Of a DNA stretch of 64,000 nt, positions 55,262-64,000 are shown piece after piece; the first letter of the stretch is position 1, and every line of letters starts with the position of its first letter. The notes beneath the pieces were generated by a model. The model had not been told where the DNA came from. It searched no databases and worked only from the letters and a program-made list of their open reading frames with translations. The DNA comes from Ignavibacteria bacterium (GTDB taxonomy: Bacteria; Bacteroidota; Ignavibacteria; Kapaibacteriales; UBA961). The stretch lies in NCBI GenBank assembly GCA_016873735.1, contig VGWD01000001.1, positions 124,001 to 188,000 on the forward strand, written 5' to 3'. Both the position numbers and the translations under genes were made by a program.

Positions 55262-57166
55262 TTAACGATCATTATGAGTACAAACAAGTTTGAATATTCC
55301 TTGAGAATCTAACCCTAAGTCGGCAAATAGCTCTTCTTGAGTTCCATGATCCACGAATTCATCAGCAATTCCCAAAGGTGTAAGATAGCCTGTATATTTG
55401 ATATGAATGGCAAATTCCGCAACTGCACTGCCAAAACCACCTTGAATTTGACCATCTTCAACTGTGAATACATGATCATGATCTGCAAAGATGGATTTAA
55501 GAAGCTCTTCGTCCAATGGCTTGACAAAACGCGTATTCACTACGGTGACATTCACCCCTTGTGCTTCCAATAATTCAGCAGCTTTCATACATTCATTCAC
55601 CATCTTTCCGATTCCCAAAAGTGCAATGGATTCACCCTTCTTCAGAATTTCTCCTTTACCAAGTGGAATGCTTTGTGGCGCGCGAAGTTCCACGCCAAGA
55701 CCATTTCCTCTGGGATAACGTATCGCTGAAGGACCTTCGGTATAGTCATACACTGCAGAATGCAGCATGTCTCGTAATTCTTGTTCATCCTTCGGTGCCA
55801 TGACAATCATCCCTTGGATAAGGCGCAAATATCCAAGATCAAGCACTCCATGATGAGTTGGGCCATCGGCTCCCACAAGACCGGATCTGTCAAGTGCAAA
55901 AACCACATGCAAATGCTGCAATGCACAATCATGAACAATATTGTCGAATGCTCTTTGAAGGAATGAAGAATAGATTGCACACACGGGTACTATTCCCTCA
56001 CATGCAAGACCGGCTGCAAATGTGACTGCATGGCTTTCAGCAATTCCAACATCAATCACTTGCTCAGGAAATGACTTTGCAAGTATGTCCAAACCGGTGC
56101 CATCAGGCATTGCCGCGGTGATTCCAACTATGCGTTTGTCTTTTGCACATAATTCAGTCATGGCTTCACCAAACACTTTCTGATATGTTGGAGGAGTGGG
56201 CTTGAGTGGGGCCGGAGAAGGGAATGATTTCCCCGTTATCTTGTCCACCTTGCCGATTGCATGAAGGAATTGTTTGTCTTGCTCTGCGGGTGCATATCCC
56301 TTCCCCTTTTGAGTGATGACATGCAAGAGGGTCGGACCTTTGGCATCTTTCAAATTTCCAAGCATGGTTACGAGATTGTTGACATTATGTCCATTGATCG
56401 GCCCAAAATAATTGAAGCCCAATGCCTCAAACAACATTCCGGGTGTAAGTAATGCTTTTAAACCATTGTCAACCTGATGCGCCACTTTTCGAATGCGATC
56501 TCCGACAGTGTCTATTTTACCTGCAATGTCCCAAATATGGGAGCGCAATTTGGTACCTGTTGGAGAAGAAAATATCTGAGAAAAATAATTGCTAAGTGCC
56601 CACACATTTGGCGCGATGGACATATTGTTATCATTGAGAATAACCAGAATGTCTCTATTCTGCACACCGCAATTATTCATTGCTTCATACACCATGCCGC
56701 CTGTCATGGCTCCATCTCCAATGACGGCAACCACTCGATAATCATCACCGGTAAGATCACGTGCAGTGGCCAAACCTAAAGCGGCAGATATGCTGGTGCT
56801 GGCATGGCCGGCTCCAAATACATCATATTCACTTTCTTCTCTTTTCAAAAAACCGGAAAGACCGTCCTTTTGTCGGATTGTGTGAAGTTGATCTTTTCTA
56901 CCGGTAAGAATTTTATGCGGATAACCTTGATGCCCCGTATCGATCACAATTTTGTCATGAGGTGTATTGAACACATAATGAAGCGCAACCGTCAATTCGA
57001 CAACTCCAAGTCCTGCACCGAAATGTCCACCGACTTTTGTAATGGTGTCCACCATATATTCTCGCACTTCATTACTCACATCACGCAATGCAGACTCCGG
57101 CAATGCTCTGAGATCTGAAGGAAGATTGATATTCGATAAATAAGGATATTCGGTAGGAGCTGACAT
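55262..57166 (-). CDS. dxs: 1-Deoxy-D-xylulose-5-phosphate synthase
   Basis: 634 residues. DXS condenses pyruvate and glyceraldehyde-3-phosphate in a thiamine-dependent step, the first of the MEP isoprenoid route. Motifs are GGHFGAGLGVVELTVALHY, VIDTGHQGYPHKILTGR, the thiamine-binding GDGAMTGGMVYEAMNNCG, the pyrimidine-domain GIAESHAVTFAAGLA, and SGLVGADGPTHHGVLDL. It lies 95 bases downstream of the aldo/keto reductase gene and just before the rpmH promoter. Confidence 0.96.
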   Translation of the reverse strand: MSAPTEYPYLSNINLPSDLRALPESALRDVSNEVREYMVDTITKVGGHFGAGLGVVELTVALHYVFNTPHDKIVIDTGHQGYPHKILTGRKDQLHTIRQKDGLSGFLKREESEYDVFGAGHASTSISAALGLATARDLTGDDYRVVAVIGDGAMTGGMVYEAMNNCGVQNRDILVILNDNNMSIAPNVWALSNYFSQIFSSPTGTKLRSHIWDIAGKIDTVGDRIRKVAHQVDNGLKALLTPGMLFEALGFNYFGPINGHNVNNLVTMLGNLKDAKGPTLLHVITQKGKGYAPAEQDKQFLHAIGKVDKITGKSFPSPAPLKPTPPTYQKVFGEAMTELCAKDKRIVGITAAMPDGTGLDILAKSFPEQVIDVGIAESHAVTFAAGLACEGIVPVCAIYSSFLQRAFDNIVHDCALQHLHVVFALDRSGLVGADGPTHHGVLDLGYLRLIQGMIVMAPKDEQELRDMLHSAVYDYTEGPSAIRYPRGNGLGVELRAPQSIPLGKGEILKKGESIALLGIGKMVNECMKAAELLEAQGVNVTVVNTRFVKPLDEELLKSIFADHDHVFTVEDGQIQGGFGSAVAEFAIHIKYTGYLTPLGIADEFVDHGTQEELFADLGLDSQGIFKLVCTHNDR

Positions 57167-57261
57167 ATATGTTCTAAAGGTCCATGAAATTTGAATCTAT
57201 GCGTTCAGTCAAGTTGTTTTTATGATTGACCGATAACGATTTGGTCATCGGCACGGTTCCA

Positions 57262-58746
57262 TTAATGCAATTTCATACCAAGCCAATCGGCTCTGTCATA
57301 TACTGGAGTTTCTTTTTGCAGAGCAAAGAGCACATCATCGACATATGCAATCGAACGGGCTCCAATTAGCACGGATGAAACTCCTTCGATGGATCGCACG
57401 GCATTGAATGCGGCTTGCGACAATTGCATATCCGTAAAACCACCGGGGAATGCTTTTTCTATGACCGAACGAATATATCCCACTCTTTGGAAATCTGCAT
57501 TTGATATGGTGGCATAGTAATTTGTGATCAAATTCACCACCTTACCTGTCAGACCGGCCACTTGCAATACCCACTCCTGAGCTTTGATACTTGCTACTTG
57601 ATTGATTCCGGTCAGGGCTATTGCCATCTTTCCGAGCATGGCATCTCGTTCTTTGTTCCACTGTTCAAGTGTTGAAAATTTATACCAATTCACCTGCAGA
57701 GCATTGACTGATGTGATATGTGAAATTAGAAGATTCTTCACTTCCTCATCTTGCAATCCCAAAGCTTCAATATTCATGGTGAATGAATGTGTTGCATGTG
57801 CAATGCGTTCAACTTCTTGTTGTATCAATGCAAGATCTGGTAATTGCACTGTTGCATGATCGGACAAACGAATCAATTGTCCATTACGAATGCCATTGAG
57901 AGGTCTATTGACAAGCGTGACCAAAGAATGCTTATGTGCAAATTCTATGAGCGTCAATGATTCATCTTCTTGATTCAATTCCGTAGCTGCCTCCGGTTCA
58001 ATCAAATTGAATGGAAATTGAATGATCCGGAAATGATGATCCTTTGATAGTTCTTTAGCGATTGCCAAGCATTGATCTGCTGAACAAAACTCAGGATGAT
58101 CAGTCGCAAAGGGAAATGAATTTGAAGATATGCCATAATACCGAATCAGTCCTTGAGAAACCATATCCTCCATGCATTCAAATGCCATGCGAATTCTATT
58201 ATAGAATTCATTGCGTTTTTCTTCAAGAGACAATTTCTTTGAAAGCGAGGGATCTTTGAAGAAATATTCGGGATTATGTAGCAATAAAGCATCTGCATAG
58301 GGTGTTGACATTCTTCTCAAACTTTCACTCAACTGCGTCTTCAATACTTCAGGATGGATGCAATGCCAAATATCTTCGCCGATTTTCACGATGTCAGAAT
58401 ACGGATTCCCTGCTTCTTCTCTTTTTTTTGCCTCTTCAAGCAATGGACCTTGCAGATAACCGATTTTTGTAATGATGACAAGATCGGAACGTTGCACATC
58501 TTGTTCCAATGCCTTCATTGCTTCGCCTATGAGCGATTCACTTGCTCCGAATGAATAATTGGTGGATGTGTCTATGAGATTAATGCCACTTGCGATTGCT
58601 TTCATCAAAGCCAAGGCATGCCCATCATTACCGAGCGCAATACGATATGTACCAAAACCTGCCTTTGAAACTGTTTGACCACTCGGCCACACTTCATAAG
58701 GAAGTTCAGGAAATTCGGATGCATACTCTTTCGTGGTGTCTGTCAT
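57262..58746 (-). CDS. Aldo/keto reductase with a large internal helical insertion
   Basis: 494 residues from the ATG at 58746; the ORF-track start is a TTG 8 codons earlier. The AKR fold has its catalytic residues: Asp59 and Tyr64 in LIDTSTNYSFGASE, Lys in VIITKIGYLQG and His in ALLLHNPEYF. Usual AKRs have about 320 residues; here about 150 extra, mainly helical residues (for example DLALIQQEVERIAHATHSFT) lie between the barrel's seventh strand region and the last helices (AAFNAVRSIEGVSSVLIGAR). The substrate is unknown. Confidence 0.85.
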   Translation of the reverse strand: MTDTTKEYASEFPELPYEVWPSGQTVSKAGFGTYRIALGNDGHALALMKAIASGINLIDTSTNYSFGASESLIGEAMKALEQDVQRSDLVIITKIGYLQGPLLEEAKKREEAGNPYSDIVKIGEDIWHCIHPEVLKTQLSESLRRMSTPYADALLLHNPEYFFKDPSLSKKLSLEEKRNEFYNRIRMAFECMEDMVSQGLIRYYGISSNSFPFATDHPEFCSADQCLAIAKELSKDHHFRIIQFPFNLIEPEAATELNQEDESLTLIEFAHKHSLVTLVNRPLNGIRNGQLIRLSDHATVQLPDLALIQQEVERIAHATHSFTMNIEALGLQDEEVKNLLISHITSVNALQVNWYKFSTLEQWNKERDAMLGKMAIALTGINQVASIKAQEWVLQVAGLTGKVVNLITNYYATISNADFQRVGYIRSVIEKAFPGGFTDMQLSQAAFNAVRSIEGVSSVLIGARSIAYVDDVLFALQKETPVYDRADWLGMKLH

Positions 58747-58788
58747 GGAGATGATTGCGTGAGATAACAATGAACACTTTGTGTATTG

Positions 58789-59520
58789 TCAAAGTCTATA
58801 TTGAATGAGCACAGCAGTCATAATTCCACCAATCATTGATTCCACTGATTCCGTGATGGAAGATGGCGTGAATAATTCACCGCGTTCATTGTCTCTTCCA
58901 AGAAGATTGAACACTGTATAGCCTGCGGAAATATTCACCGACCAACGATCTTCCACAATGCCTTCAATGCCAATTCTCAATCCTGTGCCAAGTCTGGTTG
59001 CTGAAGATTTTCCAAAATATCTGGTTGTATCGGGGAAGTCTGGTTTTTCATAATTAAGATTCACTTCCAATTCAGTCGGCGCCATCATTGATAGCCGTAG
59101 ATCAATACCTGCATACGCTTTTGCATTGGCAAGCGGCAATTCTGCAAATGCATATTCAAAACCTGTGAACAATGTTGGAATATGTATGGTATGGCTAGCT
59201 TGTATGGTATAAAATTTATCGGGCAATCGTTGCACGCCGTTCATGATATAATAATCCAAACCGAATGGGATGCGATAGGTGTTTTTTTTATCGATTCCCA
59301 ATGTTCCTTTCAATGAAAATCCTGATTGCCAATTCGGGAAACCGCCACCAATAGCTCCCTCACTTTCTTTTGGAAAGATTTTCTGATTCGCCGGGTTGGC
59401 ACCATTCAATAGGAATGTTGTGATACCGAAACCCACTGAGGTAGTGCCATCAAACAAATCATCCGCTTGGCTTGGAAGGAATGCCATACAGGCAATGATG
59501 AAAGAAAGAAAACATTTCAT
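58789..59520 (-). CDS. Outer-membrane beta-barrel protein
   Basis: 243 residues from the ATG at 59520, with the signal peptide MKCFLSFIIACMAFLPSQA. The mature part shows alternating short strands with Gly and aromatic residues (SVGFGITTFLLNG, YRIPFGLDYYIMNG, RLGTGLRIGIEGIVEDRWSV) and ends SMIGGIMTAVLIQYRL, with an aromatic residue near the terminus as in barrel proteins. About 8-10 strands are likely. I do not recognise the exact family. It lies 20 bases after the glycosyltransferase gene and may be cotranscribed with it. Confidence 0.78.
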   Translation of the reverse strand: MKCFLSFIIACMAFLPSQADDLFDGTTSVGFGITTFLLNGANPANQKIFPKESEGAIGGGFPNWQSGFSLKGTLGIDKKNTYRIPFGLDYYIMNGVQRLPDKFYTIQASHTIHIPTLFTGFEYAFAELPLANAKAYAGIDLRLSMMAPTELEVNLNYEKPDFPDTTRYFGKSSATRLGTGLRIGIEGIVEDRWSVNISAGYTVFNLLGRDNERGELFTPSSITESVESMIGGIMTAVLIQYRL

Positions 59521-59540
59521 GCAGTAAATCCTTAGAATGG

Positions 59541-60647
59541 TCAATCGAGCGTTTCTCGAATGCCATACGTTGTAGTTTCAAGGGAATTTTTTACCACGAG
59601 TTCACCGATGAGCCCCATAGAAATGAGCTGAACGCCGACAATGATCATCGCGATGCCAAATAGTGCCAGTGGCCTCTGACTAAGAAATGTCAAACCCATT
59701 GCCCATTCAAACGTGAGGTAAATATTCACCGCCAAACCGATAAGCACCATGATAGATCCAACGGTACCAAACAAATGCAATGGTCTTTTCACATAACGAG
59801 TAGTGAACATCACCGTGAGCAAATCCAAAAATCCTTTGAAAAATCTGCTGAATCCAAACTTGGAATAACCATACTTTCTTGGATGATGCAATACGGGAAT
59901 CTCTGTTACTCTGAATCCTTCCCAATGGGCAAGCGCCGGTAAATAGCGATGCATTTCACCATAGACTTGCAATGTTTTCACAACTTCTTTTCGATATGCC
60001 TTCAATCCGCAATTGAAATCATGAAGTTTGATTCCACTCATGCGAGAAGTGACGAAATTGAAAAAACGTGATGGAATTGTTTTATGCCAAGGGTCATGTC
60101 TTTTCTTCTTCCAACCGGATACCAAATCATATCCCTGTTCCAGAATTTCAAGCATGCCGGGCAACTCTTTGGGGTCATCCTGCAAGTCGGCATCCATAGT
60201 GAAGACAAATCGACCTTTAGCTGCCGCAAAACCAACTGCCAAAGCAGCAGACTTTCCACAATTTCTTCTGAATCGAATTGCTTTATAGCGTTGATTTGAT
60301 TCGTGAATATCACGAATAACCGAGAATGAAGAATCAGTCGAACCATCATCAATGAAAATCACCTCATATTGCCCACCACTCATGCCGGGAAGCACCTCTT
60401 CCAAAGCATGATATAGAGGACGCAGTGATTCATCCTCATTGAGAAGTGGAATCACGATGCTCATGAATGGCTTTGAACCATGTTGTTTTCTTTGCGGATG
60501 TATATGCTTCTCCGCATATGAACTCGGTTTTTCTATGGAATCAATCTCACGCTCTATCTTGTCAAGAGCAGGAGAAGAATGCCGTTCATGTCTTGTATCG
60601 GGTTTATTCCGATGTCTATTTCTTCGACGATGATGTTGATGTTCCAC
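59541..60647 (-). CDS. DPM/GtrB-type glycosyltransferase family 2 with two C-terminal spans
   Basis: 368 residues from a GTG at 60647, or 307 from the ATG at 60464 (MSIVIPLLNEDESLRPLYHA). The 61 extra N-terminal residues are His/Arg-rich (HQHHRRRNRHRNK) and probably disordered; which start is real is open. The GT-A domain has FIDDGSTDSS, KSAALAVGFAAAKG, FTMDADLQDDP and LHDFNCGLKAYR, and two membrane spans follow (LFGTVGSIMVLIGLAVNIYL, ALFGIAMIIVGVQLISMGL). Such enzymes load a sugar onto a polyprenyl phosphate. It probably supplies a lipid-linked sugar for surface glycans. Confidence 0.88.
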   Translation of the reverse strand: MEHQHHRRRNRHRNKPDTRHERHSSPALDKIEREIDSIEKPSSYAEKHIHPQRKQHGSKPFMSIVIPLLNEDESLRPLYHALEEVLPGMSGGQYEVIFIDDGSTDSSFSVIRDIHESNQRYKAIRFRRNCGKSAALAVGFAAAKGRFVFTMDADLQDDPKELPGMLEILEQGYDLVSGWKKKRHDPWHKTIPSRFFNFVTSRMSGIKLHDFNCGLKAYRKEVVKTLQVYGEMHRYLPALAHWEGFRVTEIPVLHHPRKYGYSKFGFSRFFKGFLDLLTVMFTTRYVKRPLHLFGTVGSIMVLIGLAVNIYLTFEWAMGLTFLSQRPLALFGIAMIIVGVQLISMGLIGELVVKNSLETTTYGIRETLD

Positions 60648-60781
60648 GGAAGATCATTGCGAGTGGACAAAATCATAGAATGAATTGAGGGCGGAAATGC
60701 AATACCTGCCAATCAATACGCCATAAATTACCTTTTCTATGGCTGAGAATCAACAAGAAACACCAATCAATTGAAGGCATT

Positions 60782-61663
60782 TCATAAACTATTGATGAGT
60801 TTAGAGAAATGCTCATCTGTCAGTTCATAACTTGAACTGCAATATTGACAAACAAGCTCTCTTTGCCCCTCAGCCTGCATGGACAAAAGCTCTTCTTTGC
60901 CCAAAGTGAGCAATTTGCTCATGAACCGTTCCAAAGAACAGCGGCAAAAGAAGTCCACAGGAGTATTATTAACCACTTCAATGGGGAAAGGCATTGCCTG
61001 ACGGAGTATTTCTTCGGGTGAATAGCCGCTATCGAGCAATTCTTCTATAGGAGGCATTTCTTCGAGTGATCTTTGTACTTCAACTATGGCCGAAAGCTCG
61101 GCTCCGGGCATGGCCTGCACGATTATTCCACCTGAATGTACAATTTCGCTATGATCATTGATTGTAACGCCTAAATTGACTGCAGTTATAATCTGTTCGG
61201 ATTGCTCGAAATAATATGATAAGTCGGATGCAATGTCTCCACGTACCAATTCAACAATGCCCGTAACGGGTTCTTGTTTTTCATAGAGTATCTTCGAAAC
61301 CTTTAAGAAACCGGTGCTCAGGGCATCGGAAAGTGATGCGGGCATTGATTGCGATTCATCGATGACCACAAATCCTCTGACTTCTCCAACCTGCATGGCT
61401 TCCGCAAAAATGAGCTTGACTCTACCGGTGCCCTCGGCTTGGACGATTACTCTCTCCTCACCCTTCAGAAATGAAGAAAGCAAGATTGATGATGTAAGTG
61501 TCTTTCCAAGTAAATATGAAAGCAATGGATCAAGATCATGTTTGATTCGTGCCTGTTCTGTGGTTTCTGTGGTTTTTGCAACTGCAATGCGAAACATCCC
61601 ATTGCCGGACATGGCACGGACGACGCGATCTCTGTGTTGATATATTTTTTTTTTGTCATTCAT
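60782..61663 (-). CDS. hslO: Redox-regulated chaperone Hsp33
   Basis: 293 residues. The N-terminal chaperone core (FRIAVAKTTETTEQARIKHD, LGKTLTSSILLSSFLKGEER) is followed by the zinc switch: Cys240 and Cys242 in FFCRCSLE, Cys272 and Cys275 in LVCQYCSSSYELT. In oxidative and heat stress these cysteines form disulfides and turn on holdase activity. The gene is divergent from the NlpC/P60 lipoprotein gene, 59 bases apart. Confidence 0.95.
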   Translation of the reverse strand: MNDKKKIYQHRDRVVRAMSGNGMFRIAVAKTTETTEQARIKHDLDPLLSYLLGKTLTSSILLSSFLKGEERVIVQAEGTGRVKLIFAEAMQVGEVRGFVVIDESQSMPASLSDALSTGFLKVSKILYEKQEPVTGIVELVRGDIASDLSYYFEQSEQIITAVNLGVTINDHSEIVHSGGIIVQAMPGAELSAIVEVQRSLEEMPPIEELLDSGYSPEEILRQAMPFPIEVVNNTPVDFFCRCSLERFMSKLLTLGKEELLSMQAEGQRELVCQYCSSSYELTDEHFSKLINSL

Positions 61664-61722
61664 GATGAATTTCTATACGAATACAATGTAATTGGCATAA
61701 TTCCTGCAATGATTTCGATACA

Positions 61723-62238
61723 ATGAAACGCTCTCTTTCCATATTGTTCATGCTTAGCCTGATGATATGCTTTGCCTCTGGATGTCAATCATTGCATGTG
61801 GCATCATCGGGCAAAAAGCAATCGGTTCCAAATTATGTGATTCCTGATTATCTGGAGCCGATGCGTAAAACAGTGTTGCAAGAGGCATTGCGGTATATCG
61901 GGACTCCATATTGCTATGGTGGCAAAACGCCATTCTGCACGGATTGTTCCGGTTTTGTGATGCAGGCATATCGCTCTGTTGGAATTGCAACACCTCGAAC
62001 GGCACATGATCAATTTCTGAAATATGCATCCGAGGATGTCATTCCGGAACCGGGTGATTTGATGTTCTTTCGATATGCAGACAAAGGAAATATAGCCCAT
62101 GTCGGCATCTATGCCGGTGATGATTATATCATTCATGCCTCAGAAAAGAAAGGCGTTGTTCTCACCACTCTCGAATACATGCGCAAACATATAGTTGGTT
62201 ATGGACGCATGCCCATTCAAGAATTCTCCTCAAAGTAA
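61723..62238 (+). CDS. NlpC/P60 family lipoprotein peptidoglycan endopeptidase
   Basis: 171 residues with a lipoprotein signal ending in the lipobox FASGC (acylated Cys21). The NlpC/P60 domain has catalytic Cys75 in CTDCSGFVMQ, His126 in NIAHVGIYAG and the third residue His138 in YIIHAS. It probably cuts stem peptides of peptidoglycan from the outer-membrane side. Its last 22 bases overlap the end of the convergent Memo-family gene. Confidence 0.93.
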   Translation: MKRSLSILFMLSLMICFASGCQSLHVASSGKKQSVPNYVIPDYLEPMRKTVLQEALRYIGTPYCYGGKTPFCTDCSGFVMQAYRSVGIATPRTAHDQFLKYASEDVIPEPGDLMFFRYADKGNIAHVGIYAGDDYIIHASEKKGVVLTTLEYMRKHIVGYGRMPIQEFSSK

Positions 62239-63446
62239 GCAATCGAACAGAAGCTGACCGCAGATGCTGTATCGGGTTGATCCCACCATTGATATGAAAG
62301 CAATTCTGCTTGCTGAACATTGTTCATGCTTTGAAGCAACATGTAATTTGGTGAACAACCGCAAATTCTGGAATGATCCGCTGAATTGGCTATGCGAGCA
62401 AAGAATGCCTTTGCATCAATATCACATAATGCCTTCGTCACGGCTTCATCATGAATCGTGACATCAGTCTTCAATGACTGTGCTTGATCTGCATCACCGA
62501 ATTTTCTGCCTATATGAGATAAATCACCACTAGATACAAACAATACTCGCTTATTGATTGTTGCGCAGTATTCTTTTATGATGCGAATGATTTCATCGAT
62601 GCCATCATCATTCGGATGCTCTGCAAAAGAAAATCTATCTTGCATGCCATTGACCAATATTGGCAATAAAGAAAATGATGATGATCCATAAGCATATTGC
62701 AAAAGCAATAGAACGAGTTCAATGGAATGATCATATCTGTGTTGTGAGTCATCTTTGGTAAGTGGCAATGCCGCTTGATCAAAAACATGTTTGACAAATG
62801 CTTTGTCGGTATTGGTGATTCCAAGTGGCGTGACAAAATCTTTTTCGGTGAAGATAAAGCGTCCTTCCCCACCATAATGAGATGTTGCGAACAGCACTAC
62901 CAGTTCAGGTGCCTCACTTGCTTCCAAAGCTCTCAGTACTGATGCATATACTTGCTTGCCTTCGGCCATTTCAACATGCGGTATAATGATTCCGGATAAT
63001 TGAGATGCAGTTCTGACAGGCATGGATTCTTTGTATTCATTAAGCAATGAGATAATTGCATCGGTTTGTTCGGGATATACTGTTCCCAAACAAAATGGAT
63101 CCCGGGTGGTCGATTCTCTAAATGCTTGATCAATGACTGATTTTGTGTCGTGAAACACTTCGTCAAACAAAAAACATCGATCACTCATTTGTGATATAAC
63201 ATCAAGAATGGCCTCAGCATCAACCTGCCCTTCATAAGCAATGTCGGCAATCTCCTCGCAAGTGACGCTCTCATCTTTTTGCAGGCAATCGAGTAATTTA
63301 ATTGCATGCAAAGCTAGAATCATGGGAGCACGAGAATAACGCAATGGATCATACATCAGAATATATTCATCTTCTCCATGAACATGTTTCATGAGTCCAA
63401 TGTCTGATCTGATCTTGGGTAATGCTGAATAAATGGTATACTTCAT
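62217..63446 (-). CDS. Memo-family protein (AmmeMemoRadiSam system protein B-like)
   Basis: 409 residues from the ATG at 63446, which has AGGGGA in front; the ORF-track GTG five codons earlier is less likely. An N-terminal domain of about 140 residues (DEYILMYDPLRYSRAPMILA) precedes the Memo domain: IIPHVEMAEGKQVYASV, ELVVLFATSHYGG, RYDHSIELVLLLLQYAYG and VLFVSSGDLSHIGRKFGD. The His/Asp residues of the metal site are present. The AMMECR1 and radical SAM partners of that system are not in the window. The function is unknown. It follows the CCA-adding enzyme gene by 11 bases. Confidence 0.88.
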   Translation of the reverse strand: MKYTIYSALPKIRSDIGLMKHVHGEDEYILMYDPLRYSRAPMILALHAIKLLDCLQKDESVTCEEIADIAYEGQVDAEAILDVISQMSDRCFLFDEVFHDTKSVIDQAFRESTTRDPFCLGTVYPEQTDAIISLLNEYKESMPVRTASQLSGIIIPHVEMAEGKQVYASVLRALEASEAPELVVLFATSHYGGEGRFIFTEKDFVTPLGITNTDKAFVKHVFDQAALPLTKDDSQHRYDHSIELVLLLLQYAYGSSSFSLLPILVNGMQDRFSFAEHPNDDGIDEIIRIIKEYCATINKRVLFVSSGDLSHIGRKFGDADQAQSLKTDVTIHDEAVTKALCDIDAKAFFARIANSADHSRICGCSPNYMLLQSMNNVQQAELLSYQWWDQPDTASAVSFCSIAYFEENS

Positions 63447-63457
63447 GAAATCCCCTC

Positions 63458-64000
63458 TCACGAAAATTGTGTCAAATGCTTTTTATAGTGCTTTGCTTCT
63501 TCAAGCCATTGATCCTTTTTTTGAAGCAATAAATTCTTCGCCTCTTCATGGTCATTCGGAATAATGCCTTCCAATATCGCCTCCTCGATCATATGCTTGA
63601 TATAACCGATTGCAGGCGATGGTTGCAATGCGCATAATTCCATGATCTCCTCTCCTCTGACCGGCGATTGAAATGCTCGTAAGTGATCCCTCTCACGAAC
63701 ATCAAGAATTTTTTGATATACTTTCTCGTAATTTCTTAAGTAGCGTTCTGCTTTTTTTGAATTCTTTGTTGTGATGTCTGCTTTGCATAAAAGAAACAAA
63801 TCATCCAAAGTATCTCCGGCATGAACGGCAAGGCGTCTGATGGCGGAGTCCGTGACGCCATCATCAACGAGCACCATTGGTCTTTGATGCAATCTGACAA
63901 GTGTTTCAACATAATTAATATGCTCAAGCGGTAATTTCATGCGTCTGAATATGCCGGATTGCCATCGGGCACCCAATTCTTCATGACCATGAAATGACCA
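63458..64000 (-). CDS. CCA tRNA nucleotidyltransferase (PcnB family) with HD domain, C-terminal part
   Basis: The gene enters from beyond the window end; only the C-terminal 180 residues are visible. The reading frame continues past the ORF-track start to base 64000 (HGHEELGARWQS), showing the H-x-x-x-E pattern of the HD domain. Then comes the typical tail: MKLPLEHINYVETLVRLHQR, LFLLCKADITTKNSKKAERY and PAIGYIKHMIEEAILEG. The enzyme adds CCA to tRNA 3' ends, consistent with the tRNA-Cys here lacking an encoded CCA. Poly(A) polymerase activity cannot be excluded. Confidence 0.88.
   Translation of the reverse strand, partial: WSFHGHEELGARWQSGIFRRMKLPLEHINYVETLVRLHQRPMVLVDDGVTDSAIRRLAVHAGDTLDDLFLLCKADITTKNSKKAERYLRNYEKVYQKILDVRERDHLRAFQSPVRGEEIMELCALQPSPAIGYIKHMIEEAILEGIIPNDHEEAKNLLLQKKDQWLEEAKHYKKHLTQFS

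Noticed and set aside
57225-57255. Hairpin CCGAT...ATCGG downstream of the aldo/keto reductase gene
   Set aside because: Short 5-bp stem with a long loop and no T-run; not convincing as a terminator.

Overview
The window looks like a chromosomal housekeeping region of a Gram-negative member of the Bacteroidota/Chlorobiota (FCB) group, most like the Kapabacteria/Ignavibacteria side of that group. This placement is inferred from the sequence and was not checked by search. The support is: two secreted proteins with type IX secretion-type C-terminal tails; a short 286-residue primary sigma factor beginning with the [10 protein letters not shown] type of sequence; promoters of the form TTTG-N19/20-TAnnTTTG; an EF-P with a PGNLRAF tip as I recall for Chlorobi; and LPS/outer-membrane genes (KdsD, TonB receptor, beta-barrel protein). 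Base composition is moderately AT-rich and gene density is very high. I see no insertion sequence, prophage, CRISPR array or rRNA.

Layout. 1-5.6 kb: the end of a YraN-type gene, an M28 peptidase, an Fe-S assembly group (SufU, DUF59/SufT-like, ferredoxin reductase) and guaB. 5.6-19.7 kb: xerD, a PASTA-containing division transpeptidase, a PolB-like exonuclease, an ABC-2 permease, cdsA, a three-gene unit (degenerate 3-hydroxyacyl-CoA dehydrogenase, HAD phosphatase, unknown protein), a coupled unit (membrane protein, AtuA-like protein, glycosyltransferase), a RodZ-like protein with a long Lys/Ser/Thr tail, kdsD and a HIT protein. 19.7-36.7 kb: a 1,568-residue secreted protein with an 18-bp tandem repeat in its leader, purN, a TonB-dependent receptor, a PcrA/UvrD helicase, an S1-domain protein, a FlgD-like exported protein, and a subtilisin-like secreted protease translationally coupled to a histidine kinase. 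36.7-46.5 kb: an EnvC-like protein, murA, gatC, the primary sigma factor, a methyltransferase, an amino-acid permease, tRNA-Cys, and efp-accB-accC-gcvH. 46.5-64 kb: an acid-phosphatase-like protein, a SpoU methyltransferase, purA, a STAS protein, secF-secD, a thiolase, yidD-rnpA-rpmH, dxs, an enlarged aldo/keto reductase, an outer-membrane protein, a DPM-type glycosyltransferase, hslO, an NlpC/P60 lipoprotein, a Memo-family protein and the end of a CCA-adding enzyme.

How the genes fit together. Many serve envelope building and protein export: MurA, FtsI, RodZ-like, EnvC-like, CdsA, KdsD, SecDF, YidD, NlpC/P60 and the type IX cargo. Others serve core metabolism: guaB, purA and purN for purines, accBC for fatty acids, dxs for isoprenoids, gcvH for C1 metabolism, and Fe-S assembly. 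Convergent neighbours usually meet with stop codons touching or overlapping and no terminator between them, while several same-strand units end in clear intrinsic terminators. I did not find a convincing new defence or mobile system. The most distinctive items are the palindromic 18-bp repeats before the giant secreted protein, the kinase-protease coupling, the Lys-rich extracytoplasmic segments in three envelope proteins, the intrinsic terminator abutting the rnpA start codon, the EF-P tip lacking Lys/Arg, the 3HCDH-like protein without its catalytic motif, and the back-to-back stop codons.
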